From: Alphaproteobacteria bacterium | GTDB lineage: Bacteria; Pseudomonadota; Alphaproteobacteria; Micavibrionales; Micavibrionaceae | Direction: 5' to 3' | DNA: 64,000 bases | Assembly (NCBI GenBank): GCA_023384135.1 | Contig: JAHDXS010000003.1 | Span: 124,001-188,000, forward strand | Notes under the pieces: model-generated | The model's database searches: none | Told to the model about the DNA's origin: nothing | Seen by the model: only the letters and a program-made list of their open reading frames with translations | Position numbers and translations under genes: made by a program | Part shown: one piece after another, positions 1 through 9,455 of the stretch | How the letters are laid out: every line of letters begins with the position of its first letter | How positions within the stretch are numbered: the first letter of the stretch is position 1

Positions 1-11
1 AACAAAGGAGA

Positions 12-45
12 AGCCCGGATTACGTGGTGTAACGCAATCCGGGCT
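12..45. repeat. Inverted repeat (hairpin), 10-bp arms
   Basis: The arms at 12-21 (AGCCCGGATT) and 36-45 (AATCCGGGCT) are perfect complements around a 14-base loop. It lies downstream of the minus-strand cyclase gene ending at 141. It may be a dispersed palindromic repeat or part of a transcription end. There is no clear T-run on either strand. Confidence 0.6.
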
Positions 46-54
46 CGGGGGATA

Positions 55-106
55 CGTCTGCCCTTCGGGGGATCAGGGTCAGGGTCGGGGATGGTCGGGG
101 CAGACG
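55..106. repeat. Inverted repeat enclosing G-rich tandem motif
   Basis: CGTCTGCCC at 55-63 pairs with GGGCAGACG at 98-106. The 34-base loop is G-rich, with short GGGTC/GGGGT units (about 67-100). Together with the hairpin at 12-45 it fills the 140 bases beyond the end of the cyclase gene. A terminator or repeat role is possible, but neither is proven. Confidence 0.5.
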
Positions 107-140
107 CAAAACCTGATTGATAAAACTGTGCTCAAAGATC

Positions 141-896
141 CTAGGAAGCTTTTCGGCCCGCCTTTCTGGTCTTCTTGTGCTCATACAGCGCCGCATCGGC
201 GTCCTCGATAATGTCCTCGATCCGGTCGCCGGCGACGAAATTCCGCAAACCGACGCAGGCATAGATCGGAATGGTCTGGCCCTTCCATTCGGCGGTCAGG
301 GCATTCAGCCTTACGGCAAGCTTTTGCGCACGCTTCATGGCTTTTTCGCGGTTCGTGCGGGGGAACAGCAAGATAAACTCGTCCCCGCCCAGCCGCGCGG
401 CCACATCCATCGCCCGCACTTCATTCATGAGGAACGCGCCAACGCGCTTGAGGCATTCATCGCCCGCCTGATGGCCATGCGTATCGTTGATCGTCTTGAA
501 ATTATCGATGTCGATCATGATCAAAAGCCCGCCCTCATCCTTGTTGCGGTTGGCGCGGTCGATCTCGCGGTGAAAGGCTTCGAAAAACCCCCTGCGGTTC
601 GTCATCCCGGTCAGCTCATCGACGGTGAGGCGCGATTCCAATTCCAAAATCCTTGCTTTCTGTTCCGCGATCGTCTTCTCGGAGCTGGCGATGGCGCGGT
701 AGGCGCTCTTAAGCAACTCCATAACGTTGATCTCGCTGGGATTGGCGGCCTGATGGTCGCTTTTCCCGCCCAGCAGATCGAAAATATCCTGAACGCCGCT
801 CAAAAACCCCTCGGCACGGGTAAGCTCAAGCCCCTGACCTTTGGGTTGACCCTTGCCCTTTCCGGCATACACAGTCTGTACAAGATCCGATGTCAT
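141..896 (-). CDS. Diguanylate cyclase (GGDEF)
   Basis: The protein should make cyclic di-GMP from two GTP. The N-terminal 60 residues are not recognised. A helical, probably coiled-coil stretch follows at about 61-92, then one GGDEF domain from about 93 to 245. The catalytic GGDEF is intact at 170-174. RAMD at 161-164 is an inhibitory I-site (RxxD five residues upstream), so product inhibition is expected. No membrane segment is visible, so it is probably cytosolic. I chose ATG 896 because an AAAGGG lies upstream; an in-frame TTG at 914 would add six residues. It is transcribed away from the EipB-like gene. Confidence 0.93.
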   Translation of the reverse strand: MTSDLVQTVYAGKGKGQPKGQGLELTRAEGFLSGVQDIFDLLGGKSDHQAANPSEINVMELLKSAYRAIASSEKTIAEQKARILELESRLTVDELTGMTNRRGFFEAFHREIDRANRNKDEGGLLIMIDIDNFKTINDTHGHQAGDECLKRVGAFLMNEVRAMDVAARLGGDEFILLFPRTNREKAMKRAQKLAVRLNALTAEWKGQTIPIYACVGLRNFVAGDRIEDIIEDADAALYEHKKTRKAGRKAS

Positions 897-1218
897 ATAA
901 GTGACCCTTTCCAATTAATCCGGACAACCCGGACAAACGCTCTCTCGGATCTACACATTGCGAACCCCGTGCCAGACGGAAATCAGCAAATAACTGTTAT
1001 TTTACAATGGCATCAAGGGGTTTGGCCTATAAGGCCCTTGAATGGCAAAGACAACAAAAAAGGTAATATGGATAATATTGCCCGGTCGGCTGGAAGCCTT
1101 TGCCCATTTTGCGTCCTTAGCCGCTTTGCCCTTTATGCTTATGCCGCTTTGCGGTATCATAAATAAGCACAAGCCTAGGGCTAACCAATCAGTTTCCGGT
1201 CAAGGGCCGGTTAAGGGT

Positions 1219-2154
1219 ATGATGTCAAAGTTTTTTTCGCGCAGAGGGCAGGGTATTTGCCGTCTCATCGCCTCGGTCTGCTTGACGTTCGCCGCGGGCG
1301 GCGCTCTGGCGGCGCCGCCGGTTGACCGCGCGACACAGGCGGGGCTGGCGCCGCATAAAGCGCTCTATGAAATAAAAATGATCGCTAACCACAGCAACTC
1401 CCAATTTCAGAATCTCAGCGGGCAAATGTATTATCAATGGCAACCCACCTGCGATGCGTGGATGTCCAGCCACCGCTTTAATCTGGTGTACGAATATATC
1501 GACACTCCGGCCATGCGCATCACCAGTGATTATTCAACCTATGAGCCGTTCGACGGCAAAAGCATGACCTTCACCTCCCAGCGCCGCCGCGACGGCGAGT
1601 TGTTTGAGGAGCTGCGGGGCGGGGCGCAGATCCGGGAGCCCGGCAAGCGGCCGGAGGCGGCATACACCATTCCCGAGGGCCTGACCTTCGCCCTCACTGA
1701 CGAAACGCTGTTTCCGATGTCTCACACGCTGACCGTTCTTGAAAAAATACGGGAAGGCAAAAAATTCTTCCGCGCCGCCATTTTCGACGGCAGCGATCAG
1801 GATGGGCCGATGCAGGTGACCAGCTTTGTGGGCAAGCCCGTTCCCCCGGACGATCTGATAAAGGTTTCCGCGGGCGTGGACGACAAGCTTCTGCGCACGA
1901 AGGCGTGGAACGTCCGTCTGGCCTTCTTCCCGTTGAATAAGGAAGACGCCGGCTCGGATTACGAAATGAATGTCGTATTCCATGAAAACGGTCTTATAAG
2001 CGATATAATTATTGAATATCATGACTTTACGGTCTCCCAGAAGCTCGTCGCGCTGGAGCCTCTGGAAAGTACGTGCGGTGCTGCCGCTGGCGGTGCGTCC
2101 GGTTCAGGAAAGGAGGATAAGCTTAAGCCCGATCAGGCGGTTAAAAAACCGTAA
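1219..2154 (+). CDS. EipB-like periplasmic envelope protein (DUF1849)
   Basis: This 311-residue exported protein resembles the DUF1849/EipB family, which in alphaproteobacteria supports cell-envelope integrity. A basic start and hydrophobic stretch end in an AxA-type cleavage site near residue 32. Two cysteines, one in CDAWM and one near the C-terminus (STCG), are placed as in the family's disulfide. The reading frame stays open upstream to 1042, but the ATG at 1219 (or 1222) has AAGGG before it and starts the signal peptide directly. The final 25 residues are a Gly/Lys-rich tail. It is followed by divK and pleD on the same strand, 73 bases away. Confidence 0.8.
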   Translation: MMSKFFSRRGQGICRLIASVCLTFAAGGALAAPPVDRATQAGLAPHKALYEIKMIANHSNSQFQNLSGQMYYQWQPTCDAWMSSHRFNLVYEYIDTPAMRITSDYSTYEPFDGKSMTFTSQRRRDGELFEELRGGAQIREPGKRPEAAYTIPEGLTFALTDETLFPMSHTLTVLEKIREGKKFFRAAIFDGSDQDGPMQVTSFVGKPVPPDDLIKVSAGVDDKLLRTKAWNVRLAFFPLNKEDAGSDYEMNVVFHENGLISDIIIEYHDFTVSQKLVALEPLESTCGAAAGGASGSGKEDKLKPDQAVKKP

Positions 2155-2184
2155 TTTATCGTTCAAAATTAACGTTTTGGAAAG

Positions 2185-2207
2185 CCCTTGCCCGTAGGAT
2201 GCAAGGG
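2185..2207 (+). terminator. Hairpin between eipB-like gene and divK
   Basis: CCCTTGC at 2185-2191 pairs with GCAAGGG at 2201-2207 around a 9-base loop. No T-run follows, so this could be a weak terminator, an attenuating hairpin before divK, or neither. Confidence 0.3.
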
Positions 2208-2227
2208 TAAGAAGCCCGGGGTTCAAA

Positions 2228-2689
2228 GTGTCAGGTTCAGACCAGATTAGCGTTACAAAACAAAAGGTTCTCATTGTCGAAGACAATGAGCTGAACATGA
2301 AGCTGTTTCACGATCTTCTTGAAGCCCACGGAATTGAAACCGTGCAAACCAGAGACGGACGTCAGGCCTTTGGTCTGGCCAAGGCCCATCGGCCCGATCT
2401 GATCATCATGGATATCCAGCTTCCGGAAGTGTCCGGCCTTGAAATAACGAAAATGATCAAGGACGACCCCGACCTGAAAAAGGTCCCGGTTATTGCCGTC
2501 ACTGCCTTCGCGATGAAGGGTGACGAACAGAAAATCCGGGACGGTGGCTGCGAAGATTATATATCCAAGCCTATTTCCGTCGCGAGGTTTATGGAGATCG
2601 TTCGCCATTACCTCGATAAGGCAGAGCAGGAATCTGGACTGGAAGCGGCAAAACAGCCCGAAAATCAACCGAGAGAAGGAGCGGTATAA
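2228..2689 (+). CDS. divK: DivK-type single-domain response regulator
   Basis: This is a single receiver domain. E18 and D19 form the acidic pocket, D62 (MDIQLPE) is the phosphoacceptor, and T92 and K114 complete the active site. In Caulobacter DivK is phosphorylated by DivJ and dephosphorylated by PleC, and steers the DivL-CckA-CtrA cell-cycle pathway. The assignment rests on strong sequence resemblance and on pleD following after only 3 bases, the classic divK-pleD pair. The start is GTG. A charged tail of about 25 residues after the receiver is longer than in Caulobacter DivK. Confidence 0.92.
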   Translation: MSGSDQISVTKQKVLIVEDNELNMKLFHDLLEAHGIETVQTRDGRQAFGLAKAHRPDLIIMDIQLPEVSGLEITKMIKDDPDLKKVPVIAVTAFAMKGDEQKIRDGGCEDYISKPISVARFMEIVRHYLDKAEQESGLEAAKQPENQPREGAV

Positions 2690-2692
2690 GGA

Positions 2693-4162
2693 ATGTCTGC
2701 GCGCGTATTGGTCGTTGACGATATTCTCCCCAACGTAAAGCTTCTCGAAGCGAAGCTGAGCACGGAGTATTATGAGGTCCTGACCGCCACAAGCGGTCCC
2801 GAGGCCCTGCGAAAAATCGAGACAGACAATCCGGATATCGTGCTGCTGGACGTCATGATGCCCGGCATGGACGGGTTCGAGGTCTGTGCGGCGATCAAGA
2901 AAAATCCCGATACCGCCCACATCCCGGTGGTCATGGTCACCGCCCTGACCGACGCACAGGACAAGGTCCGCGGGCTTGAGGCCGGCGCCGATGATTTCCT
3001 GAGCAAGCCGATCAACGACACCGCTCTGATGGCCCGCGTCCGTTCACTCGTCCGCCTGAAAATGGCGCTGGATGAGTGGCGTGTGCGCGAAAACGCCGCC
3101 AACCAGTTCGGCGCGGTCAGTGAATCGCCAAGCGTCATGACCGAACCCGTGGAAGGCGCGCGCGTTCTGGTGATCGAGGACAAGGAATACGAAAAGAACA
3201 AAATCGCCGAGACCCTTATGCGCGACCACAATATTGTGATGGGCGTCGACACGGGGCCTAAGGGTATGGAACTGATTGCCAAATACGATTTCGATATCGT
3301 GATGGTCAGTCTGAATTTAAACGGTGAGGATGGGCTGCGCCTGTGCTCCCACCTGAAATCCAACGAACGCACGCGTTCCGTGCCGATCGTCATGATCGCC
3401 GAACAGGACGACATGGTTTTCGTCGCGCACGGCCTTGAAATCGGCGCCCACGATTATATTATGCGTCCGCTCGACAAGAACGAGCTTCTGGCCCGCGTCC
3501 GCACCCAGATCCGCCGCAAACGCTTCCAGGAACGTCTGCGCTCGACCTACGAAATCAGCCTGAACATGGCCCTGACAGACAGCCTGACAGGCCTCTATAA
3601 CCGCCGTTATTTCGAGGTTCACCTCGACAAGCTGCTCCAGAAAAACAAGGTCAGCCGCAAGGCCATGGCCGTCATCATGATCGACATCGACCATTTCAAG
3701 AGTGTGAACGACACATACGGGCACAATGTGGGCGATGAAATATTGAAGATCTTCGCCGAACGTATGAGCGGCAGCCTCCGCAGCTTCGACCTCGTGGCCC
3801 GTCTGGGCGGGGAGGAGTTCGTGGTGCTGCTACCTGATATTTCCAAGGAACGCGCCTACATGGTGGCGGAACGCCTGCGTCGCTCGGTGGCCGATACGCC
3901 GTTCCCCTGTGCCATCGAGGGGGGTGCGCTAAGAGTGACAGCCTCGCTGGGCGCGGCAGTGATTGAGCATGGCGGCCATCAAATTCACGAAGTTCTGGAT
4001 CGTGCCGACAAATGCCTCTACGAAGCCAAACGCAGCGGGCGGAATTGTACGGTGTTCGAGAATGTCGGCAAAATCGACCCCGAAAAATATCAGGAGAGCG
4101 CACGCATCAGTTACGGTGATGAGGACGACGAGGGCGCTGGAGCTTCAACAACCTCTCTATAA
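2693..4162 (+). CDS. pleD: PleD response regulator / diguanylate cyclase
   Basis: Architecture is receiver (about 3-120), second receiver-like adaptor (about 156-272) and GGDEF cyclase (about 290-455). D53 is the phosphoacceptor of the first receiver. In the second the equivalent position is S206, so that domain should be a dimerisation adaptor. The active site reads GGEEF at 372-376, with an RSFD I-site at 363-366. In Caulobacter PleD makes c-di-GMP at the stalked pole and drives the swarmer-to-stalked transition. An acidic tail of about 35 residues follows. It is co-transcribed with divK, and a bidirectional terminator follows at 4193. Confidence 0.95.
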   Translation: MSARVLVVDDILPNVKLLEAKLSTEYYEVLTATSGPEALRKIETDNPDIVLLDVMMPGMDGFEVCAAIKKNPDTAHIPVVMVTALTDAQDKVRGLEAGADDFLSKPINDTALMARVRSLVRLKMALDEWRVRENAANQFGAVSESPSVMTEPVEGARVLVIEDKEYEKNKIAETLMRDHNIVMGVDTGPKGMELIAKYDFDIVMVSLNLNGEDGLRLCSHLKSNERTRSVPIVMIAEQDDMVFVAHGLEIGAHDYIMRPLDKNELLARVRTQIRRKRFQERLRSTYEISLNMALTDSLTGLYNRRYFEVHLDKLLQKNKVSRKAMAVIMIDIDHFKSVNDTYGHNVGDEILKIFAERMSGSLRSFDLVARLGGEEFVVLLPDISKERAYMVAERLRRSVADTPFPCAIEGGALRVTASLGAAVIEHGGHQIHEVLDRADKCLYEAKRSGRNCTVFENVGKIDPEKYQESARISYGDEDDEGAGASTTSL

Positions 4163-4192
4163 TGTCCCCGCACAAATCGTTCGAATACCAAC

Positions 4193-4218
4193 AAAAAAGC
4201 GCCCGAAAGGCGCTTTTT
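4193..4218. terminator. Bidirectional terminator between pleD and rpmG
   Basis: GCGCC at 4199-4203 pairs with GGCGC at 4209-4213 around CGAAA. An A-run (4193-4198) and a T-run (4214-4218) flank it, so it can act as an intrinsic terminator for pleD on plus and for the convergent rpmG on minus. Confidence 0.85.
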
Positions 4219-4241
4219 CAATTCCGTACCCGCCCGAAGCC

Positions 4242-4445
4242 TTACTGCTTCTTGGAGGGGGGCATTTTCTTCTCGACGAACATGACATGCATGCCTTTTT
4301 TGCCCGTCTCGGGGTTGAGCGCCCAAGGATCGTATTTCTTCTTCTGAAGTTTGTATTCCGCGCGTGCGCTGCGTTTTGCGTAGTAACGGTAGCCCGTTCC
4401 CGCTTCGCTCTCCAGACGTACTTTAACGTATGTGGCCTTTGCCAT
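4242..4445 (-). CDS. rpmG: 50S ribosomal protein L33
   Basis: This small basic protein of the large ribosomal subunit has the family start (MAKATYVKVRLESEAGTGY) and KKYDPW core. At 67 residues it is about 12 longer than the usual 55, because of a Lys/Pro-rich tail. No zinc-binding CxxC pairs are present, so it is the zinc-independent form. It ends the minus-strand run that begins with pyrB, a common arrangement in alphaproteobacteria. Confidence 0.95.
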   Translation of the reverse strand: MAKATYVKVRLESEAGTGYRYYAKRSARAEYKLQKKKYDPWALNPETGKKGMHVMFVEKKMPPSKKQ

Positions 4446-4519
4446 GGTCGTAAACTCCTGTATTCGAAGTGCGCTTTATGCCGCCTTTGAAGGAAATTGT
4501 CAAGTCTTTCGACCGTCCC

Positions 4520-6811
4520 TTAATCCCTGTCTTTTCGCCGTTTTCCGGATTTTCCACGGTTTTTTCCGCCTTTTTTGCCCCCTCCGGGGCCGCCCTTGCC
4601 GCCGCGTCCCTCATAAGGCCGTCCGTCCCGCCCGCCCCCCTTGGGGATGCGGGGGGCCTTAAGGCCCGGCAAATCGGCTCCCGCCAAGGGGTCGGCCAGT
4701 TCAAAAAGGCTGCTGCCTGTGATCCCGCTGGCCTCGACCACCCGCACCACGATCGGGGCCCCCAGCCGGAAAACCCGCCCGTGCCGCCGCCCGATCAGGG
4801 CATGCGCCCGCTCGTCGTGGAAGTAATAATCGTCGCGCATGCTCCGCGCGGGCACCAGCCCGTCCGCCCCCGTCTCGTCCAGCGCCACGAAAAGCCCGAA
4901 CCGCGTAACGCCGCTGATCTTCCCGGCAAAGGTTGCTCCGATCCGCTCCGAAAGAAACGCGCCCGTAAACCGGTCCACGGCGTTACGCTCGGCCTCCATG
5001 GAGGTCCGCTCCGTCCCCGAAATATGCTGGCAGATTTCCTCGATCCGCACCTTTTCCTCATCGGCCAGCCCGCCGGGGCCGAGCCCGAACGCGCCGATCA
5101 GGGCGCGGTGAACCAGCAGGTCGGAATACCGCCGGATGGGCGAGGTGAAATGCGCGTACTTCTCAAGCGCCAGCCCGAAATGCCCGATATTATCGGTCGA
5201 GTAATGCGCCTGGCTCTGGCAGCGCAGGATGACCTGAGAGATCAGATGAGAGTAGGGCAGCTTCGCCGCTTGCTTCAAAATCTGATTGAGTTGCGCGGGC
5301 TTCACGACCTGCCCCTTCGGCAGACTGAGGCCGAATCCCTCGACGAACTCGCGCGCGCTCTCCAACTTTTCGTACGAAGGTCCGTCATGCACCCGGTACA
5401 CGCAAGGGAAATCGCGCTTGCCCTGCAACGCCGAGGCGGCCGCGACGTTGGCCAGAATCATGAACTCCTCGATCAGCTTGTGCGAATCGAACCGCGCCCG
5501 GGGCTTCACGCCGATCATATTGCCCTTGTCGTCAATCAGGATCTGCCGCTCGGGGATATCGAGTTCCAGCGCCCCGCGCACCGCCCGCGCCCGGTCGAGA
5601 ATCTTGAAGACCTCATAAAGCGGCGCGATCACAGAATCCATCAAGGGCCGGGTCAGATCATCCGGCGATCCGTCCTTGGCTGTTTGCACCTGCTCATAGG
5701 TCAGCCGCGCGACCGACTGCATCAGCCCGCGCACGAACTTGTATTTTTTCAGCCCGCCGTTGGAATCAATCCAGAGATGCACGGCCATCGTCGCGCGCGG
5801 CTCCTTCGGGCGCAGGGAGCAAAGATCGTTCGACAAAGCTTCGGGCAGCATCGGCACGACCCGGTCGGGGAAATAGGTGGAATTGCCGCGCCGCTGCGCT
5901 TCCTGATCCAGCGCCGTGCCATGGCGCACATAAAACGCCACGTCCGCGATGGCGACGATAAGGTGGTAATCGCCGTTATCGAGTTTCTCGGCGAACACCG
6001 CGTCGTCGAAATCCCGGGCGTCCGGCCCGTCGATCGTGACCAGCGGAATGGATCGCAAATCCTCGCGCCCCGCAAGCTCCGGCACGCGCATGGAATGGGT
6101 TTCCGCATTAACACGGTCGGGAAACTCTTCGCGTAAACCCGCTTCGTGGAGACTGATCAGACTGATCGCGCGCGGATCGTCCCGCCGCCCGAGTACGGTC
6201 ACAATACGCGCTTTCTTCCGCCGTGCGTCCCGAGCGGGCAAAATCTCGCCGATCACCAGATCGCCGTCCACCGCGCCGTTCCGGTCGTCCAGCGCGACCT
6301 CGAATTCGAATTTGGCCTTCTTTTCGGTCGGCTGAATCACCGCGCCGCCCTTCGTCGCGCGAAGGATCCCCAGAACCCGCCCGGCGGCGGAATCGATCGC
6401 GCGGATGATATGCGCGGCGAATGTTCCGTCTGCCAGACGCTCGAACCGGGCCAGAGCCCGTGCGCCTTCGGAAAGCTTTGGAAAATGTTTGTTATCGGGC
6501 GCGACTTCGATGCGCGGCGGATCGCCCTGTGTGGCCTTATCCCATTCTGTCGGAACGGCGAACACATCGCCGTCTATGTCGATCTTGGCAATCTCGATCA
6601 AACCGACGGCGGGCAGACCGTCGCGGATGCTGAACGCGCCGCCCGGTTGCTTGACGATCAGCCCGTCTTTCTCAAGCTGCCGCAGGATTTGCTTCAGCGC
6701 CACGCGGCGGTCCCCGCCCTTGATGCCGAACGCCCGCGCGACCTCACGCTTGGTCACCGCCGTTGACGACGCCCGGATGAATTCAAGCACCCCTGAAAGT
6801 TCAAGAGACAT
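4520..6811 (-). CDS. rnr: Ribonuclease R
   Basis: This is a 3'-to-5' exoribonuclease that degrades structured RNA and takes part in rRNA quality control. The order is an N-terminal winged-helix segment (about 1-75), cold-shock-like RNA-binding domain, RNB catalytic domain (about 240-590) with the aspartate motif DGPDARDFDDAV, S1 domain (about 630-710), then a Gly/Lys/Arg-rich tail. Length (763) and order are those of RNase R rather than RNase II. I start at ATG 6811; an in-frame TTG at 6820 is possible. topA lies 48 bases upstream on the same strand. Confidence 0.96.
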   Translation of the reverse strand: MSLELSGVLEFIRASSTAVTKREVARAFGIKGGDRRVALKQILRQLEKDGLIVKQPGGAFSIRDGLPAVGLIEIAKIDIDGDVFAVPTEWDKATQGDPPRIEVAPDNKHFPKLSEGARALARFERLADGTFAAHIIRAIDSAAGRVLGILRATKGGAVIQPTEKKAKFEFEVALDDRNGAVDGDLVIGEILPARDARRKKARIVTVLGRRDDPRAISLISLHEAGLREEFPDRVNAETHSMRVPELAGREDLRSIPLVTIDGPDARDFDDAVFAEKLDNGDYHLIVAIADVAFYVRHGTALDQEAQRRGNSTYFPDRVVPMLPEALSNDLCSLRPKEPRATMAVHLWIDSNGGLKKYKFVRGLMQSVARLTYEQVQTAKDGSPDDLTRPLMDSVIAPLYEVFKILDRARAVRGALELDIPERQILIDDKGNMIGVKPRARFDSHKLIEEFMILANVAAASALQGKRDFPCVYRVHDGPSYEKLESAREFVEGFGLSLPKGQVVKPAQLNQILKQAAKLPYSHLISQVILRCQSQAHYSTDNIGHFGLALEKYAHFTSPIRRYSDLLVHRALIGAFGLGPGGLADEEKVRIEEICQHISGTERTSMEAERNAVDRFTGAFLSERIGATFAGKISGVTRFGLFVALDETGADGLVPARSMRDDYYFHDERAHALIGRRHGRVFRLGAPIVVRVVEASGITGSSLFELADPLAGADLPGLKAPRIPKGGGRDGRPYEGRGGKGGPGGGKKGGKNRGKSGKRRKDRD

Positions 6812-6859
6812 GGCGGCCAATCATCGAAAAGGAAAAACGTTTAAGGGCGCGGCGCGGGA

Positions 6860-9421
6860 TCATTCTTTGGCCTTGCCGGCTTTTTTGCCGGAAGCCTTCT
6901 TTTTGCCGCCTGCGGCCTTTTTCTTACCGCCGGAAAAACGCCCGCGCGGCGTCTTGCCCTCGGCTTCGCGCTTGGCGGCTTTTTCTGCGGCCAGCGCCAG
7001 AACCTCAACCGCCCGGTTCATCCCGACATGCAGAACGTCGTCGTCCTTGGGCAGAGAGGTAAACTTTCCGGCATGCTTGAGGAACGGCCCGAAGCGTCCG
7101 ATCCCCGCCTGAATCAACTCGCCCGTCTCGGGATGCACACCGACATCGCGCGGCAGCGCCAGTAACTTCAGCGCACCTTCCAGCGTCACCTCGTCCAGCG
7201 CCATGCCTTTGGGCAGTCCCTGACGCTTGGGTTTGTCCTTGGCGGCCTTTTTAGGTTTCTTGGGCGCTTTCTTGCCCTCTTCCTTGGCCTTCGCCTTCGC
7301 GGCCTCATAGGCGGCCAGTTCGGCTTTCTCGGCGGCGATCACCTCCGCGCTTTCCGGCACGGGGTCGATCTGCACGTAAGGCCCGTAAGGCCCGCGCCGC
7401 AGGGAAACCGTGCGACCGGTGCCAGGCTCGTTGCCGAGAATCTTCGGCTCGTTCGCAAGGGCTGCACCGTCGCCGCTCTCGGCATCGGGCACGACCAAAG
7501 GCCGCGTGAATTTACAGTCCGGGTAATTCGAGCATCCGATAAACGCGCCGAACTTGCCGAGCCGAAGCCCCAGCTTGCCGTCAGGCAGGGCGGCATTGCC
7601 CGCGCAGGCCTTGCACTTGCGCGGATCGATCGCGTGACCCTGCTCGTCCTTTTCCGGCGGGAAGAAATGCGGCGACAACTCGTCATCCAGATGGTTGATC
7701 ACGTCCGTGATAGTCAGTTCCTTGGTGTCGTCCACCGCCATCTTGAAATCGGCCCAGAACAACCGCAGCGCCTCTTTCCACGCCACATGACCCGAGGCGA
7801 TGGCGTCAAGCTCTTCCTCAAGATTGGCGGTAAAACCGTAATCCACATAACGTGTAAAAAATTTTGCAAGGAAGGTCGTAACAAGCCGCCCGCGATCCTC
7901 AGGAATAAACCGGCGTTTTTCCAGCCGCACATAATCCCGGTCGCGCAGAACTTGCAGGATGGAAGCATAGGTCGAGGGCCGCCCGATGCCGAGTTCCTCA
8001 AGCCGCTTGACCAGAGACGCTTCGGAATAGCGCGGCGGTGGTTGCGTGAAATGCTGGTTGGGCGTGATGTCCGTAAGCTTCGTCGCATCGCCTTCCTGCA
8101 TCGGCGGCAGGATGCGGGTGTCTTCGCCGCTCTGCGAATCGTCGTCCGTGTCTTCCTGATACAGCGCAAGGAATCCGTCGAACAGAATGACCGAGCCGTT
8201 GGCCCGCAAAACAACATCATCCGTACCGTCCGAAAGATCGACCTTAACCTGTTCCAGAACCGCGTTCTCCATCTGCGAGGCGATGGTGCGCTTCCAGATC
8301 AACTCGTAAAGCCTCCGCTGATCCTCCGCCATCGGCGCTCCGGAGCGCCCCGGCAGGACGGACAGATTTGTGGGGCGGATCGCTTCGTGGGCTTCCTGCG
8401 CGTTCTTCGCCTTTGATTTGTAAAGGCGCGGCGCTTCGGGAACGTACTTCTCGCCATACTCCTTTTTAATGACGCTGCGGCACTGCTGCACGGCCTCTTG
8501 CGAAAGCGTCGTACCGTCCGTACGCATATAGGTAATGTAACCGTCCTCATAAAGATTTTGCGCGACCCGCATGGTCTGCGCCGCTGAAAGGCCGAGCTTG
8601 CGCGACGCCTCCATCTGAAGGCTCGACGTAATAAAGGGCGGTGCGGGGAAGCGCCGCGCCTGCTTCTTCTCGATCTTCTGAACCGACAGCGTTTTTGCGC
8701 GTATGCGGTCAACCGCCTTCTGCGCGTCGGCCTGATTGCCGATATCCATCTTGTCCAGCTTGTTTCCGGCCAGATGCGTCAGCCGCGCGGTGAAGGGCGC
8801 TCCCTCGGGCGTGCGCAGCCGCGCCTCGATGCTCCAGTATTCTTCAACGATAAATTTTTCGATCTCCGCCTCGCGCTCGCAGATCAGGCGCAGGGCGACC
8901 GATTGAACCCGCCCCGCCGAACGCGAACCGGGCAGTTTGCGCCACAGGACGGGGGAGAGATTAAAGCCCACGAGATAATCAAGCGCCCGTCGCGCCAGAT
9001 AAGCGTCGATCAGGCGGATGTCTAACTCGCGCGGATTGTTGAACGCTTCCTGCACCGCGCTCTTGGTGATTTCATTGAACGTAACACGCTTGACGCTTTT
9101 CCCGGCCAGAAGATTGTCCTCGTTCAGGATTTCCTGAATATGCCACGCGATCGCCTCACCCTCCCTGTCCGGGTCAGGCGCCAGATAGAGGGTCTTTGCC
9201 GCTTTAACGGCCCGCTTGATGTCGCGCACGTTCTTGTCCGCGCGGTCGCCGAGCTGCCACTTCATCGCAAAATTTTCGTCGGGAAGAACGGAGCCGTCCT
9301 TGTTCACAAGGTCGCGCACATGCCCGTAGGAGGCGATCACCTCGAAATCGGGGCCAAGGTATTTGTTGATCGTCTTGGCCTTGGCGGGCGACTCGACAAT
9401 GACTAGATTGGGCGCGCTCAA
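6860..9421 (-). CDS. topA: DNA topoisomerase I
   Basis: This type IA topoisomerase relaxes negative supercoils. It opens with the Toprim domain (VIVESPAKAKTI) carrying the acidic DPDREGEA motif. The catalytic tyrosine lies in YITYMRTDGT at about residue 300. A four-cysteine zinc-finger motif (CKACAG then CSNYPDC) and a second C-terminal repeat region follow, ending in a Lys-rich tail. At 853 residues it is of normal alphaproteobacterial length. The start appears to be TTG at 9421, since the conserved N-terminus begins there and no nearer ATG fits. It lies between dprA and rnr. Confidence 0.96.
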   Translation of the reverse strand: MSAPNLVIVESPAKAKTINKYLGPDFEVIASYGHVRDLVNKDGSVLPDENFAMKWQLGDRADKNVRDIKRAVKAAKTLYLAPDPDREGEAIAWHIQEILNEDNLLAGKSVKRVTFNEITKSAVQEAFNNPRELDIRLIDAYLARRALDYLVGFNLSPVLWRKLPGSRSAGRVQSVALRLICEREAEIEKFIVEEYWSIEARLRTPEGAPFTARLTHLAGNKLDKMDIGNQADAQKAVDRIRAKTLSVQKIEKKQARRFPAPPFITSSLQMEASRKLGLSAAQTMRVAQNLYEDGYITYMRTDGTTLSQEAVQQCRSVIKKEYGEKYVPEAPRLYKSKAKNAQEAHEAIRPTNLSVLPGRSGAPMAEDQRRLYELIWKRTIASQMENAVLEQVKVDLSDGTDDVVLRANGSVILFDGFLALYQEDTDDDSQSGEDTRILPPMQEGDATKLTDITPNQHFTQPPPRYSEASLVKRLEELGIGRPSTYASILQVLRDRDYVRLEKRRFIPEDRGRLVTTFLAKFFTRYVDYGFTANLEEELDAIASGHVAWKEALRLFWADFKMAVDDTKELTITDVINHLDDELSPHFFPPEKDEQGHAIDPRKCKACAGNAALPDGKLGLRLGKFGAFIGCSNYPDCKFTRPLVVPDAESGDGAALANEPKILGNEPGTGRTVSLRRGPYGPYVQIDPVPESAEVIAAEKAELAAYEAAKAKAKEEGKKAPKKPKKAAKDKPKRQGLPKGMALDEVTLEGALKLLALPRDVGVHPETGELIQAGIGRFGPFLKHAGKFTSLPKDDDVLHVGMNRAVEVLALAAEKAAKREAEGKTPRGRFSGGKKKAAGGKKKASGKKAGKAKE

Positions 9422-9455
9422 TATCCGGTCTCTCTAGGTCGTTCAGTGTAAAAAC

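Noticed and set aside
4469-6136. Long plus-strand frame opposite rnr (555 codons)
   Set aside because: It is the antisense of a GC-rich gene; RNase R on the minus strand has full family motifs and this frame has none.
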